A stretch of 59,688 bases of DNA. Source: an uncultured Muribaculaceae bacterium (GTDB lineage Bacteria > Bacteroidota > Bacteroidia > Bacteroidales > Muribaculaceae). The notes below the pieces were generated by a model, which was given only the letters and a program-made list of their open reading frames with translations, had not been told where the DNA came from and made no database searches. This document shows positions 1 to 9,997 of the stretch, one piece after another. Position numbers and translations under genes: made by a program. The stretch covers positions 1-59,688 of the forward strand of contig CAKUQQ010000013.1 in NCBI GenBank assembly GCA_934675575.1, written 5' to 3'. Every line of letters starts with the position of its first letter. Position 1 is the stretch's first letter.

Positions 1-145
1 ATATTTAAGCCTCTACTTTTTAGTAGTTCTATTTGTTCCGAAATAGAGAGAGCCTGTTTAGTGTATAATCTTAATGTTCCCATAAAAGCAAAAGACCCGC
101 CCTGGTTCGCTGTTCAAATGGGAAGCGTGGCGGATTCTGTTGCTG

Positions 146-176
146 CAAAGATACAAATAACCATTAATTTCCCAAA
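146..176 (-). promoter_or_regulatory. Bacteroidota-type promoter directed leftwards
   Basis: On the minus strand a TTTG box (176-173) is followed after exactly 19 bp by TATCTTTG (153-146). This matches the TTTG-N19-TAnnTTTG consensus of the housekeeping sigma factor in Bacteroides. Transcription would run out of the window, so the driven gene is not visible. Confidence 0.6.
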
Positions 177-250
177 CTTTTCTGCAAAGGAAATCACTCA
201 AAAAAAGTAATTGGTTTTAATGTTGGCGTAAGTGGGTGATATAAAAAGCA

Positions 251-292
251 AGTGGGCAATGCACCTTTGCATAAATAGGTGCGTCGCCCACT
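251..292. terminator. hairpin terminator after the LRR gene
   Basis: Arms AGTGGGC/GCCCACT (251-257 and 286-292) and GCACCT/AGGTGC (261-266 and 277-282) form an interrupted 13-bp stem. T-runs follow on both strands: TTTTT at 296-300 on plus, and the complement of AAAAA at 243-247 on minus. It lies about 55 bp beyond the stop of the minus-strand LRR gene and is its likely terminator. Confidence 0.55.
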
Positions 293-348
293 GCGTTTTT
301 GTCATTTCAGCTTTGCTGATTTGGCTATGTGATGCTGCTTGAGGGAGG

Positions 349-2544
349 TTAATCCACTGCCACTTTAATGGCCTTGCCTGCCACACGCACCACATAGATG
401 CCAGCCGATGGCACTGCCACTGACTTGCCATTTCCGCGGTAAACAAGAGCACCATTCACACCATACACTTCCACCACGGCATCGCCGGCTGCACCAGTAA
501 TGGTTATTTCATCGCCTGTGGCTGTCACTTTCACCTCGTCAGCCTTAGTGCCGTCTATTCCAGCAGTTATGAAAAGGAAATTTTTCCAAGTGTCGGCCTT
601 CTTATATAGCTCTAACGATTCGCCAGGAACGACCAATTTACATGTTTGTTTGTTAACATCGTAAAACACGTAGTTTCCACAAACTGGTGGCATTTTTGCA
701 TATACATCAATTAATTTCAAACCAGAGCAACTATGAAACGCTCCATCACCAATGTTTGTCACGCTATTTGGAATGGTTATACTCTTTAAACTGGTGCAAC
801 CATAAAACATATTCTTTTCTATAGTTGACACATTGGCCATAAAGTTTACGCTCTTTAAACTGGCGCACCAAGCAAATCCTGAGTCCCCGATAGTCGTCAC
901 GCTACTCGGAATAGTTATGCTCGTCAAGCTATGACACTCATCAAATGCACCATGTCCAATGGTCGTCACGCTGTTTGGAATGTTTATATTCAACAAGCTG
1001 TCGCAGTAATAAAATGCATCATATCCTATGGATTTCACACCATTTCCAATTTTTACATTCGTCAAGTACCCACAAAACTTAAATGCATTATTCCCTATAG
1101 TCGTCACGCTGTTTGGAATTGTTATGCTTGTCAAGCCAGAGCAATTAGAAAACGCTCCATCTCCGATACTTGTCACACTGTTTGGAATGACTATGCTCGT
1201 CAAGCCAGAGCAATAAGAAAACGCTCCATCTCCGATACTTGTCACACTGTTTGGAATGGTTATGCTCGTCAAACCAGAGCAACCATGGAACGCACTGTTC
1301 CCAATGCTTGTCACGCTGATCGGAATCTTAGTGTTTTTGCAGCCAGATATAAGAGTGTTTTTTGTAGTTTCTATTATAGCGTTACAATCATTGCGAGAAT
1401 CGTATGTTTTATTGTTTTTATCTACTTGCATTGTGTTAAGGTTTGCACAATTAGAAAACGCCAATTCTCCAATGCTTGTCACACTATTTGGAATGGTTAT
1501 GCTCGTCAAGCCAGAGCAATAATAAAACGCACTGCTCCCAATGCTTGTCACACTATTTGGAATGGTTATGCTCGTCAAACCAGAGCAACCATAGAACGCA
1601 CTGCTCCCAATGCTTGTCACGCTGTTCGGTATGGTTATGCTTGTCAAACCAGAGCAATACAAAAACGCACTGCTCCCAATGCTTGTCACGCTGTTCGGTA
1701 TGGTTATGCTTGTCAAACCAGAGCAATTAGAAAACGCATAATCACCAATGCTTGTCACGCTGTTCGGTATGGTTATACTTTTAAAAGGACAATCCATAAA
1801 TGCACCATCTCCAATCGTTTTTACACCACTTCCTAGTTCCACATGAAATAAATTAATGCAATTACTAAACGCCCCTTCTCCAATACTTGCCACACTATTC
1901 GGAATAGTTATGCTCGTCAAGCTCCGACACCTGTGAAATGCAGAATCGCCGATACTTATCACATCGTTCGGTATCTTTGTGTTGCCGCAACCTGATATAA
2001 GAGTATTTGTTGCGGTTTCTAATATAGCGTTACAACCATTGCGGGAATCGTATATTTTATTGTTTTCATCTACTTGCATTGTGCTAAGGTCAGTACAATC
2101 AAAAAAGACACCCATTCCGATTTTTGTCACACTACTCGGAATGGTTATACTTGCCAATCTGTAGCACGTCTTAAACGCCATATCTCCAATTTCTGTCACG
2201 TTGTCTGGAATGGTTATATCCGTTAATTTATAACAATTAAAAAAAGCTTCATTTCCGATTTTTGTCACACTGTTTGGAATGGTTATGCTTTTCAATTCAC
2301 AAGATCCAAATCCAAAAGCATTCGCACCAATTGACGTTACCCCTTCTTCTATGACAACCTTTGAAAATCCAGAGTTTTTCCAAGGTGCCTTCATATTGCC
2401 ATTATAATCTGGCATATCACCAGTTCCGGAAATCGTTAATACACCGTCATTTATTTCCCAACTTATGGCACCAGCCAATGGGTTGGCGCACGACAGCAGC
2501 ACCGCCGCCATCACCATAAAAATCTTTAGAATTTCTCGTCTCAT
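349..2544 (-). CDS. BspA-like leucine-rich-repeat surface protein with T9SS-like C-terminus
   Basis: A secreted or surface protein of about 731 residues. The chosen start (M at 2544, reading MRREILKIF...) gives a hydrophobic signal peptide ending near SCANPLAGA. An alternative start at 2565 would overlap the end of the upstream gene by a few bases. The body is built of about 20 LRR_5 (BspA/TpLRR) units of 23 residues with the core [16 protein letters not shown]. Two longer units carry a YDSRN...NTLISGC insert. The last 65 residues ([19 protein letters not shown]...[12 protein letters not shown]) look like a type A C-terminal sorting domain of the type IX secretion system. Proteins of this kind act in adhesion or host binding; the ligand cannot be told from sequence. 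It follows the four-helix membrane protein closely, so the two are probably co-transcribed. Confidence 0.85.
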   Translation of the reverse strand: MRREILKIFMVMAAVLLSCANPLAGAISWEINDGVLTISGTGDMPDYNGNMKAPWKNSGFSKVVIEEGVTSIGANAFGFGSCELKSITIPNSVTKIGNEAFFNCYKLTDITIPDNVTEIGDMAFKTCYRLASITIPSSVTKIGMGVFFDCTDLSTMQVDENNKIYDSRNGCNAILETATNTLISGCGNTKIPNDVISIGDSAFHRCRSLTSITIPNSVASIGEGAFSNCINLFHVELGSGVKTIGDGAFMDCPFKSITIPNSVTSIGDYAFSNCSGLTSITIPNSVTSIGSSAFLYCSGLTSITIPNSVTSIGSSAFYGCSGLTSITIPNSVTSIGSSAFYYCSGLTSITIPNSVTSIGELAFSNCANLNTMQVDKNNKTYDSRNDCNAIIETTKNTLISGCKNTKIPISVTSIGNSAFHGCSGLTSITIPNSVTSIGDGAFSYCSGLTSIVIPNSVTSIGDGAFSNCSGLTSITIPNSVTTIGNNAFKFCGYLTNVKIGNGVKSIGYDAFYYCDSLLNINIPNSVTTIGHGAFDECHSLTSITIPSSVTTIGDSGFAWCASLKSVNFMANVSTIEKNMFYGCTSLKSITIPNSVTNIGDGAFHSCSGLKLIDVYAKMPPVCGNYVFYDVNKQTCKLVVPGESLELYKKADTWKNFLFITAGIDGTKADEVKVTATGDEITITGAAGDAVVEVYGVNGALVYRGNGKSVAVPSAGIYVVRVAGKAIKVAVD
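1098..1770 (-). repeat. 69-bp tandem repeats coding the LRR units
   Basis: Nearly identical 69-bp units (23 codons) run head to tail inside the LRR gene, clearest at 1098-1317 and 1470-1770, separated by a diverged longer unit. Neighbouring units differ by only a few bases. This degree of DNA identity points to recent unit duplication or gene conversion, so copy number may vary between strains. Confidence 0.8.
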
Positions 2545-2557
2545 AACCAATGTGCTA

Positions 2558-3292
2558 TTATTCATTTTCAGGTTTATATTCCGCATATTCTTTTTCTTCA
2601 AGCTCCTTATATTCATCAAACTTTTGTTTCCATTTATTCCAGCAACAAAATCCTATCACCATAACGAACGCCACCGATATGGTTGCCAATATAGTGGTCA
2701 GTGTGAAGCAACTTCGGATTTTTGCCCCTGTCATCACAACTATTATTATCGCTATAACTACAAAAACAGGCATCATAAAGCCAAACACACCTTGCACAAA
2801 CTTGCATTTGCTCTTGTTGAACGGCGTGTATTCTTTGGGGAAAATCTTCTTGATTTTTTTGCCTGCAGCCTCATCACCATTCAGCTCGCGGAAATACTTG
2901 CACCTGATGGCATATATAATGAATTGCTCCTTGCGCTGGTATGCGCCTCTGTCGAGGCAAAACAAAAACAAGATGGCAAGCACCAATATAGCAGCATCGG
3001 CAGTCAAGAGGAGAGCGTCTATTGTGTAGGAATCACCCTGCGCCAAAGTGCCAAGGTTGGTGGCGGGGTCTTGACTCGAGTGCAGATAGACGTAGCCAAA
3101 AGCAGATAAAACAGCCATTACACCGACAATAAACGTCAATGTGCTGCTCACATAAGCATTGTTGTTGATGGCATATTGCTCATGTAGCTGCAGCTCCATC
3201 TCTTGTTGCATCTCCATGTTGCTTTTCCCTTCGTTTTCTCCTTTCCGTTTGCTAAAAAAGGACAGAATTTTATTCTTGAAAAGAACAATCAT
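2558..3292 (-). CDS. four-helix membrane protein of unknown function
   Basis: A 244-residue integral membrane protein that I do not recognise. Visible features are a basic N-terminus, a Met/Gln/Glu-rich stretch (about residues 25-40), then hydrophobic segments at about 47-70 ([17 protein letters not shown]), 88-110 ([18 protein letters not shown]), 165-188 and 195-215, and a charged C-terminal tail rich in Glu, Tyr and Lys. No catalytic motif is seen. The stop lies 13 bp before the start of the LRR surface protein, so both probably share one transcript. A possible -7 element TAATTTTG lies on the minus strand at 3347-3340. Function unknown. Confidence 0.7.
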   Translation of the reverse strand: MIVLFKNKILSFFSKRKGENEGKSNMEMQQEMELQLHEQYAINNNAYVSSTLTFIVGVMAVLSAFGYVYLHSSQDPATNLGTLAQGDSYTIDALLLTADAAILVLAILFLFCLDRGAYQRKEQFIIYAIRCKYFRELNGDEAAGKKIKKIFPKEYTPFNKSKCKFVQGVFGFMMPVFVVIAIIIVVMTGAKIRSCFTLTTILATISVAFVMVIGFCCWNKWKQKFDEYKELEEKEYAEYKPENE

Positions 3293-3474
3293 ACCTTAAT
3301 CTTTTATGGTTTGTTTTGTGATTCGTTTTTAGTTAGATGCAAAATTAATAAAATGAAGAACTGTTTTTACCCCCCCAGTTAAAAATAGTTAATATTTGCT
3401 GTTTTTTGATTTCCTGATGCATGCATACTAAATGCAAATAGGTGTTTAAGGAATTTTTATGGCAGATTGGGTTG

Positions 3475-3520
3475 TGGGTAAAAAAGCGGAAAGAGTCGGG
3501 CTTGGGAGCCCGGCTCTTTC
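3475..3520 (-). terminator. intrinsic terminator of the alpha-2-macroglobulin gene
   Basis: A 13-bp stem (3489-3501 with 3508-3520, one G-U pair) closes a 6-nt loop. On the minus strand it is followed within 3 nt by TTTTTT (complement of the A-run at 3480-3485). It sits about 75 bp past the stop of the A2M gene, in the right orientation. Confidence 0.75.
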
Positions 3521-3556
3521 GTGAATTAGTCTAAATGTAATTTATTGTTCAACCAT

Positions 3557-3583
3557 GCGGCATGGGGCATGCGCCCATGCCGC
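3557..3583. other. perfect hairpin just after the A2M stop codon
   Basis: GCGGCATGGG (3557-3566) pairs perfectly with CCCATGCCGC (3574-3583) around a 7-nt loop, 13 bp past the A2M stop. There is no T-run, so it is more likely a 3' stabilising structure placed before the true terminator at 3489-3520. Confidence 0.5.
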
Positions 3584-3595
3584 GCAGCATACACG

Positions 3596-6500
3596 TTATT
3601 TTGCATCGACCACAGCTATGCTTTGGCCAGCAGAGTGCGCAGTGACTTGCGGTGCATACTGGCACTGTGCCGTGGCGATGCCCATATTGTAGGTGCCTGG
3701 GCTGGTGACATACACGTCATAGGAAATGACGTGTGTGCCTTTGCGTAAATCAGAGAAGAAAATGTTTGAACTGCTGTCCTTGGTTTCGAGATAATAGAAA
3801 TCACGGTCGGCAACACGGTAGCCCGAAGTCTTGTCGGCTGGCTCAAAGCAGGCGGCGCGCTCATCGGTGACGGTGACAAAATCAAGGTCTTTGAGGTTCT
3901 TGATGATGGTGCGCACCTGCACCTTGTCGCCCACCTTGAGCGATGTGGCCTTGCGGAGCTGACCGTCGGCACCATAGACCAAAAATTCCTTGGTGACAGA
4001 CAAGTCGGCAATGCTGTGAGCCTTGATAGCCGTCATGGGAGCTTTGCTTTGCGCATACACGGCACCCCATGCAGGGTTGGCGGCACTGCGGCTTATGGTT
4101 ATGTCGCCTTGCGACGCAGCAGAAATCTGCTTGCGTGCGTAGCCCAAGTAGCGGTCCGTTTGGCTGAACTCCACTTTCTCGCCGTTGAGCGTTATGGTGG
4201 GGGCATCGTTTTGGGTGAGCCACTGGCTGCCGGTGGTGAGCAGTGCATACACGGCATCGGCGGCAAGGCTTGAGTTGCCCCAGTCGTTGGTCTGCTTGTT
4301 GAGCAAAATCCATTTGCGTATCTGGTCAAGCTCATTGCTTGGTGCGCCCACCTCGCTCATGGCTTCAAGCACGGTGGAGGTGAGAGCCACTTTGTCGAAC
4401 CAACGCCAACCCGACTGCAGGTTGTCCCAATACATGCCGGTGGCAGGCTTGGTGATGGCATACTCGCGGATAGACTGAACTATGGTGGCAGCCACATTGC
4501 CGTAGCCATTGCGCTTGAGAGCCATTGCAAAGTAGGCTTTATCTACGATGGTGAGACCTTTCCACTCGGTGGTCATGGTCTTGAGGGCATTTTTGATGAG
4601 CTGCTTTGTGTCGGCCGACTGCTCGTTGGCAAACATGGTGCGTGTGTAGATGTATGGCGCGAATCCGCTGTAAAGTGACTTGACGTGTCGCTTGCGGCGG
4701 TCGTTCACTATTTCAATCTGCTTAGCATCGAGATATTTCAAGGCTTTGCTCACCATGGCAGTGAGGTCGCTGCTTGCCGGCATGAAGCCGAGGCGGTTGA
4801 TTTCGCCTATGAGCTGAAGCACCTCGATGGTGGTTTGGAGCGACGACTGGCAGCCTGGATAGTGGAACCAGCACCAACCGCCGTCGGAGTTCTGGAGCTC
4901 TTTGAGCTTGCTGATTATCTGGTTGCACTCGCTGCTGATTTTGGCATCGTCGAATAGGTCGGCAAGGCGCGACATGCGAAGTGACTGGCGGTCGGCTTCG
5001 CGAACCCAAGGCGATGCCATGAGCGTGCCAATCTTCAGGTCGCTGTTGCGCTGGAGCATGGAGGTGAGGGCTGAGTCGCTTGACGAAGAACGCCAGTAGT
5101 CGATAGCCTCTTTGATTTTAGGATTGCTTATGGCCAGCCCCTTTGCCACTGTGGCGGCAAACAGATTGTGTGCCAGAGCCGAAGCTGTGACATTGTTGTC
5201 GGTGAAGATGGTGGGCAGAGCCTGAACACAATACCACACAGGGTTGTCGCAATACTCGAGCGTGACACGTGAGCCACTGGCAAACTGTGGCAAGGTGACG
5301 GTGCTCTCGCCTTTGCCTGGCTCAATGTAGAACGGCTTGGTCTCAATCACTGGTGATATGGCAGTGAGCACAGGAATCATGGCCTGCTCACCGTCGCTAA
5401 ACGTGCTGTTGGCCGCTTTGACCCTGAAGCCTATGAATGAGGCGGTGTCGGGCACGGCATAGTCGATGGTCAGCGGCACAGTTCCCTTGGCAGAAATGCT
5501 GCTTGTGGCGAAATTGCGGCTGGCAAGCACATTGCCGGTGCGCGGGTCAAACAGTTCGATGACGGCATCGTAGGCGATGGCGGCGTCGGTGGCATTTTGC
5601 ACCGTGGCTGCAAGGGTGGTCTTGTCGCCTTGACGCACAAAGCGTGGCAGGCTCGACTTGACCATGAGCGGCTTGCTCGTCACCACGTCTTGGGCAAACA
5701 CGTCGCTTATCAGCTCGTGGTTGAAAGCTACGGCTTTCACGTTCCAAGTGGTGTTGAAGTCGGGGGCGTCGAACTCTATTGTCACGTTGCCATTGGCATC
5801 GGTGCAGAGTGCAGGACGCCACAAGGCTGTCTTTACTTCGCTTGTGCGTGGCACCACCTTGGTGAGGTCGGCCTTGAATGTGGAGCCGCTTCCGGATTTC
5901 TTCATCAAGAAGGCCACAGGAGCCTCGCTCAATTGGTCGGCCATGGCCACGACGCTCTCGTTGAGCGCAAGTTTTAGGCTATTTTCGCTTATGCCGCGCA
6001 GATACATCACAGACTCGAACATGCGCTGGCCATAGGTGTTGAACTCAGGGCTGAGGAATGAGCGGCCGCGAAGCCCCTTTGCACTCCATGAAAGGTGGGT
6101 CTGCGTTGAGTAGTAGGGTGTGGAATATCTGATGTCGAAAGGCCGGTTTGTGAAGCTCATCACGTTGAGTGCCCATTTGTTTTCGGCAATGTCGTTGATG
6201 GCCTTGTCGGTCATGGAGAGCAGCATTGCTCCATTCACAGGGCTTTGCTTCTTATTGATGACACGGAAAGTCCATTTCTCCTTGCTTCCGGAAACGAGCT
6301 TGTTGCGGAACGACGATGCCACAATCTTAATGCTGTCGGAGTTGACAGGCGACTGCATGGTGAAGTCTTCTATAAAGCTCTTGTTGCCATACACGCATAG
6401 GAGCTTAACAAACACATTGCCGTCTGTTGCCGCAGGCACGTTGAACGACACCTTGTGCATGCCCGGCTTGTAGTCGAGCCAGCCTTCCTTGATGATGGCA

Positions 6501-9106
6501 TTGCGGTTTGACGCGATGAGATAGATGTGCGACTCAGGTGTGGCTGTGCCTATGGTGATGTGCGCCACATTGTTGGCATCGATGCTGCGCAAGCACGACG
6601 GCTGCCACATGGCCTCGTCAACTGGGCAGCGGCTGTCGTTGGCGCGGAAAAGCACGATTGAGGCCTCGGTGCCCTCGGCTGTGGAGTCGTCGGCAATGCC
6701 TATTTTTAGGTTATATTTGCCAGAGGCGATGCTTGTGAGGTCGATGACGGGGTTGCTGGTGTTGAACTTGCCGCTGACCAGAGACTTGCCATTTTGGCTA
6801 AGCGTGAACGAGCAGAGTGTGGCGGTGTCGGTGTCGATGCTGGAGTTGTATGTCACCGGCAGCTTGAATGGCTTGTCGTTGAGGAAAACAAGCTCGTGGT
6901 AAGCCTTGGTGAACATAACTCCGCGGTGTGCGCCTATAGAGAAACTGTAGGCTTTTTCTTGCGACTCGCCTGCCGAGTTGGTGCAAATGGCACTGGCGGT
7001 GTAGCGGTTGAACACTATTTTTCGCGCAGCCTGCTTGTCGTTTTCCTTGAACAGCGAGGCCGGATAGGTGACAGAGAACTGTCCCTTGGCATCGGTTGTG
7101 ACGGAATCGGTACGCAAGAATTGCGTGTTGCCGTCGTCGATGCGCCACCAGCTCCAGGCGTTGCTTTTGAGCGAAAGCTGCACTTGCGTGTTGGCCACCG
7201 GCATGCCGGAGTATGTCTCCACCTTGCCTTTGAGCGTTACGTCTTGACCGGCAGTGAAACTGCTGTTTGAGTTGAGAAACGTGACGGCAAACGTGGGCGT
7301 TTTGTATTCGCTCACAGAAATGGATTTGGTGGAGGCGTAAGAGAAACCGTCGCCTTCGGCTTGTATTGTGAAGTCGCCATTAAGGCGTCCGGTGGGCACT
7401 TTGAACTGACCGTTGGCGCGTCCAAAGTCGTCGGTCACCACATTAAGGCTGTCTATTTCTTGGTTGTTGGCATCTAAAAACGTGAGCTTGATGCGTTGGC
7501 CAGGCATCACTTTGCGTGTTGACTCGTCGGTGTAGTAGCACACGGTGGCAAACTTGACCGTTTCGCCAGGCCGGTAGAGCGCGAGGTCGGTGAAGATGTC
7601 GGCTAAGAGAATATGGCTGCGGCTCAGCACGCCCTTGTAGTAGTTGATGGCTGGCGCATAGGTGTCTGCGCCAACAGAGGCGTTAATCTGCGCCAACTCC
7701 ACACCAGATGGAATGGTGAAAGCTCCATTTTTGTCGGTCTTGCCGGTGCTGAACTTGTCGCTTGAAATGCTGGCGCCTTTCACAGGGCGGCCGTTGCGCA
7801 TGTCAACAACAAACACCTGCTGCGGTGCATTGAGGCGATTGACAAGAAACATGGTTATGTCGTGAATGCGGAACAGCTCGCTGCGGCTCACATTTTTTTG
7901 AGCTTGCAGCGAGCCACCGGCATTGAACGACGGGACGACTATGTATTCGCCATAGGATTGCGGCGCAAAAGCGGCCGCATTGCTCACGGTGACAGTGGAG
8001 TCGAAAGGCTCTTCTGCACTGGGGAAGGTGACTTGGCGTGTGTCAACCAGCTGCAAGCCGGCAAGCGGAAATGACCATTTCTTCTTTTGGCTTGAAAGGG
8101 AGCTTGGCACACGGTAGAGCGACAGCGTGAACTTGCTGATGTTGTTATATGACACGTCAACTTTTATGGAGTCGGTGGAACTGATGTCGGACTTATAGTG
8201 AACTCTGACGAGTTTGCTGATGAGTCTGTTGGCGTTGTTTTGCAAATTGTTGGCATAGATGGAATTTGGGTAACGCTCCATATAGCCGGTAAGAGTCTTG
8301 TAGTATGACTTTATGGTGACAGCAGGCTTGTCGTTGCCGTCGAAGTCATTGACGCTGGGACACGACAGCAAAAAAAGTCCGCTGTGCTCATTGTCTTTAT
8401 ATTTGTCATAGAGCTTTTGCATTGATGCGTCGTCTTGATCGGAGCAAGTGTAGCTGGCAAAGATTTGGGCTGGCACTGTGGTGGCTTCGGCAATCCATTT
8501 GCTGGTGATTGACTTGTCGGAACTCAGCTCATGTGCCTTGCACGACAGAAACTCAAACAGTGTGGGGGTGTAGGCACTGCGGTGGTCTTTGTCTTGCTTG
8601 ATGATGGTGGGGTAGTCAGTAACAGGACATTTCTTGAGAGCATCGCTGTTGCTTAGCGACTTGGCGAGCAGCTCATTGACCTTGGCATTGAACTGGGTGT
8701 TGTCCCACTCGGTGTAGTCGGCTGGGCGTTGCCCTATTGGGTTTTTGCGGCTCGGAACACCGTAGCTCTCCATGTAGCTGTTGAAAGCGCTCGCCTCGAA
8801 ATAGTAAAGCAGTGCCTTGTAGGCAGGTCGCCGCTCAATGTTGGCCACGGAGTCAATCTTGTTGACAACGTCGGTGAGGTTGTCTTTTGAAATTTTGCTC
8901 TTAGCCAAAGAGTAGCGTACGATTGCATCGACAGCCTTTTGGCCGTCGCCGGTTTTTAAGGCCGTTTTCAAGTCAACTTCTGCTGCAGAGGCCACATGCT
9001 TCGGAAAATTGAAGTCTGGTGCCGACGCGGAGCGCGCCATGCTGGGCCACATGACAAAAAGTGCTGTCAAAGCCGGCAATAGAATGCTTTTTAGAAAATG
9101 TCGCAT
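3596..9106 (-). CDS. alpha-2-macroglobulin family protein (no thioester)
   Basis: A 1836-residue secreted protein with a clear signal peptide (MRHFLKSILLPALTALFVMW, cleavage near ARSASA). It lacks the lipobox cysteine found in many bacterial homologues. Middle regions match macroglobulin beta-domains: an MG2-like stretch near residue 500 (LYRPGETVKFATV) and the A2M domain near 1100 (WRPALCTDANGNVTIEFDAP). An alpha-helical thioester-domain-like region follows from about 1290 to 1580. At the place where the family usually has CLEQ or CTEQ, this protein reads FTDNNVTASALAHN near residue 1300, so no thioester can form. Bacterial A2M proteins trap host or competitor proteases in the envelope; this one would have to work without covalent capture. 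No pbpC partner is next to it. A TATTTTTG -7 box lies upstream on the minus strand. Confidence 0.88.
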   Translation of the reverse strand: MRHFLKSILLPALTALFVMWPSMARSASAPDFNFPKHVASAAEVDLKTALKTGDGQKAVDAIVRYSLAKSKISKDNLTDVVNKIDSVANIERRPAYKALLYYFEASAFNSYMESYGVPSRKNPIGQRPADYTEWDNTQFNAKVNELLAKSLSNSDALKKCPVTDYPTIIKQDKDHRSAYTPTLFEFLSCKAHELSSDKSITSKWIAEATTVPAQIFASYTCSDQDDASMQKLYDKYKDNEHSGLFLLSCPSVNDFDGNDKPAVTIKSYYKTLTGYMERYPNSIYANNLQNNANRLISKLVRVHYKSDISSTDSIKVDVSYNNISKFTLSLYRVPSSLSSQKKKWSFPLAGLQLVDTRQVTFPSAEEPFDSTVTVSNAAAFAPQSYGEYIVVPSFNAGGSLQAQKNVSRSELFRIHDITMFLVNRLNAPQQVFVVDMRNGRPVKGASISSDKFSTGKTDKNGAFTIPSGVELAQINASVGADTYAPAINYYKGVLSRSHILLADIFTDLALYRPGETVKFATVCYYTDESTRKVMPGQRIKLTFLDANNQEIDSLNVVTDDFGRANGQFKVPTGRLNGDFTIQAEGDGFSYASTKSISVSEYKTPTFAVTFLNSNSSFTAGQDVTLKGKVETYSGMPVANTQVQLSLKSNAWSWWRIDDGNTQFLRTDSVTTDAKGQFSVTYPASLFKENDKQAARKIVFNRYTASAICTNSAGESQEKAYSFSIGAHRGVMFTKAYHELVFLNDKPFKLPVTYNSSIDTDTATLCSFTLSQNGKSLVSGKFNTSNPVIDLTSIASGKYNLKIGIADDSTAEGTEASIVLFRANDSRCPVDEAMWQPSCLRSIDANNVAHITIGTATPESHIYLIASNRNAIIKEGWLDYKPGMHKVSFNVPAATDGNVFVKLLCVYGNKSFIEDFTMQSPVNSDSIKIVASSFRNKLVSGSKEKWTFRVINKKQSPVNGAMLLSMTDKAINDIAENKWALNVMSFTNRPFDIRYSTPYYSTQTHLSWSAKGLRGRSFLSPEFNTYGQRMFESVMYLRGISENSLKLALNESVVAMADQLSEAPVAFLMKKSGSGSTFKADLTKVVPRTSEVKTALWRPALCTDANGNVTIEFDAPDFNTTWNVKAVAFNHELISDVFAQDVVTSKPLMVKSSLPRFVRQGDKTTLAATVQNATDAAIAYDAVIELFDPRTGNVLASRNFATSSISAKGTVPLTIDYAVPDTASFIGFRVKAANSTFSDGEQAMIPVLTAISPVIETKPFYIEPGKGESTVTLPQFASGSRVTLEYCDNPVWYCVQALPTIFTDNNVTASALAHNLFAATVAKGLAISNPKIKEAIDYWRSSSSDSALTSMLQRNSDLKIGTLMASPWVREADRQSLRMSRLADLFDDAKISSECNQIISKLKELQNSDGGWCWFHYPGCQSSLQTTIEVLQLIGEINRLGFMPASSDLTAMVSKALKYLDAKQIEIVNDRRKRHVKSLYSGFAPYIYTRTMFANEQSADTKQLIKNALKTMTTEWKGLTIVDKAYFAMALKRNGYGNVAATIVQSIREYAITKPATGMYWDNLQSGWRWFDKVALTSTVLEAMSEVGAPSNELDQIRKWILLNKQTNDWGNSSLAADAVYALLTTGSQWLTQNDAPTITLNGEKVEFSQTDRYLGYARKQISAASQGDITISRSAANPAWGAVYAQSKAPMTAIKAHSIADLSVTKEFLVYGADGQLRKATSLKVGDKVQVRTIIKNLKDLDFVTVTDERAACFEPADKTSGYRVADRDFYYLETKDSSSNIFFSDLRKGTHVISYDVYVTSPGTYNMGIATAQCQYAPQVTAHSAGQSIAVVDAK

Positions 9107-9410
9107 ACCTTAACTTGTTATTAGTGATAATGAATTGTTTATTGTTCTGACAATTAGTGTTTGCACACTACAAAAATAAAACGCACGGATAAATAAATCT
9201 TGCTTGCTGGCACGTAAAAAAATGTTAATCACTTTTGTGGTAACAACGAAATGCCAACAAAAAGGCTTGTCGGCTGATGCGGTGGAAAGAAATTTGGTTT
9301 TGTTGTGCTGTATTAAGTTTTTTAGAGGGGGTGGGGGAAGATTGTTAGTGAAGAGGTCGGTGGTTGGTGGTGTGTGGGGGTATAGTGCCGCCCACATTGT
9401 GGACCTGCCG
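9107..9410. other. intergenic region upstream of the A2M gene
   Basis: Holds the A2M gene leader and its possible -7 box (TATTTTTG, complement of 9171-9178; no convincing -33 box). A G-rich plus-strand patch lies at about 9326-9380. No coding region with recognisable protein features is seen. Confidence 0.5.
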
Positions 9411-9869
9411 TTATTTAGCTTTCCTCTTGCTGCGCGTGAGCATGCTTTTAGTGAACTGGTTTTCGGCTCTCTTGAGCTGGAAAAGCTGCTTTTGCGACAA
9501 GATTTTGGCAAACTTGTCGTAGTATTTTGCTTCGATTTCGCCTTCGCGCACCTTAGCTTGCGATAGTGCTTCGGCAGCTTGGCGATATTCAGAGTCTGAC
9601 GGATTTTTCTTGGCCGAGACTTGGGCTTCGAGTTTGCGTGCCTCGGCGTTGGTCTCATAGATTTCCTTTTCCATGGCTTCGTAAAGCGGCATGAATTTGT
9701 CGCGCTGCGATGGTGTCATGCCTGTTTGCTCCACAATCATCTTGTGCTTGTAGTCGAGCATTTGTGTGGCCCACTGCGAGCGTTGTGCGCTTTTGCCTCC
9801 GGCATAGGCTGGAGTTGCTAACATGAATGTGGCGCTGATGGCCAATATTGTGAGACATGCGAATTTCAT
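9411..9869 (-). CDS. Spy/CpxP-like periplasmic protein
   Basis: A 152-residue exported protein with a standard signal peptide ending near ATPAYAGG. The mature part is almost entirely helical, with many Lys, Glu and Gln residues. It contains MTPSQRDKFMPLYEAMEKEI near residues 50-70, reminiscent of the LTxxQ motif of Spy/CpxP/CnrX-type periplasmic sensors and chaperones, and ends in a strongly basic tail. It follows an ECF sigma factor and a one-helix anti-sigma candidate on the same strand. In many Bacteroidales this trio (sigma, membrane anti-sigma, Spy-like protein) forms one envelope-stress or metal-sensing unit. The role as periplasmic sensor for the sigma factor is inference. Confidence 0.7.
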   Translation of the reverse strand: MKFACLTILAISATFMLATPAYAGGKSAQRSQWATQMLDYKHKMIVEQTGMTPSQRDKFMPLYEAMEKEIYETNAEARKLEAQVSAKKNPSDSEYRQAAEALSQAKVREGEIEAKYYDKFAKILSQKQLFQLKRAENQFTKSMLTRSKRKAK

Positions 9870-9997
9870 AAGCCAGAATGATTTTTAATGTTAACTAAAA
9901 AGCCAGCCGAAAGCCTCTTTTTTTTGAGTGGGAGAGCTGACGAGTGGCCGATTTCGTGTGGAGGAACGAGAGCCGCAGTGTGTTTGCGTGTGCAAAT

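Larger units (their letters stand above)
1..348. other. intergenic stretch at left edge
   Basis: No convincing coding region is seen here. The stretch holds a leftward promoter (146-176) for something outside the window, two small perfect hairpins close to the edge (13-26 and 28-47) that would lie in the leader of that leftward transcript, and a hairpin at 251-292 just past the end of the leucine-rich-repeat gene. Confidence 0.6.
3293..3595. other. intergenic region between the A2M gene and the membrane-protein gene
   Basis: About 300 bp without a gene. It holds a minus-strand -7 box candidate (TAATTTTG, 3347-3340) with no good upstream box, a C7 run at 3370-3376, and the two hairpins described separately at 3489-3520 and 3557-3583. 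Confidence 0.5.

Noticed and set aside
1098..1770. Regular repeats considered as a CRISPR array
   Set aside because: The units are 69 bp and contiguous without unique spacers, and encode LRR units in frame.
931..1836. Plus-strand open frame of about 300 codons inside the LRR gene
   Set aside because: It is the complement of the 69-bp repeats and repeats with them; the minus strand encodes recognisable LRR units.
9320..9380. G-quadruplex in the G-rich patch before the A2M gene
   Set aside because: Only two neighbouring G5 runs are present; the next run of three or more G lies about 50 bp away, so a canonical four-run motif is not met.
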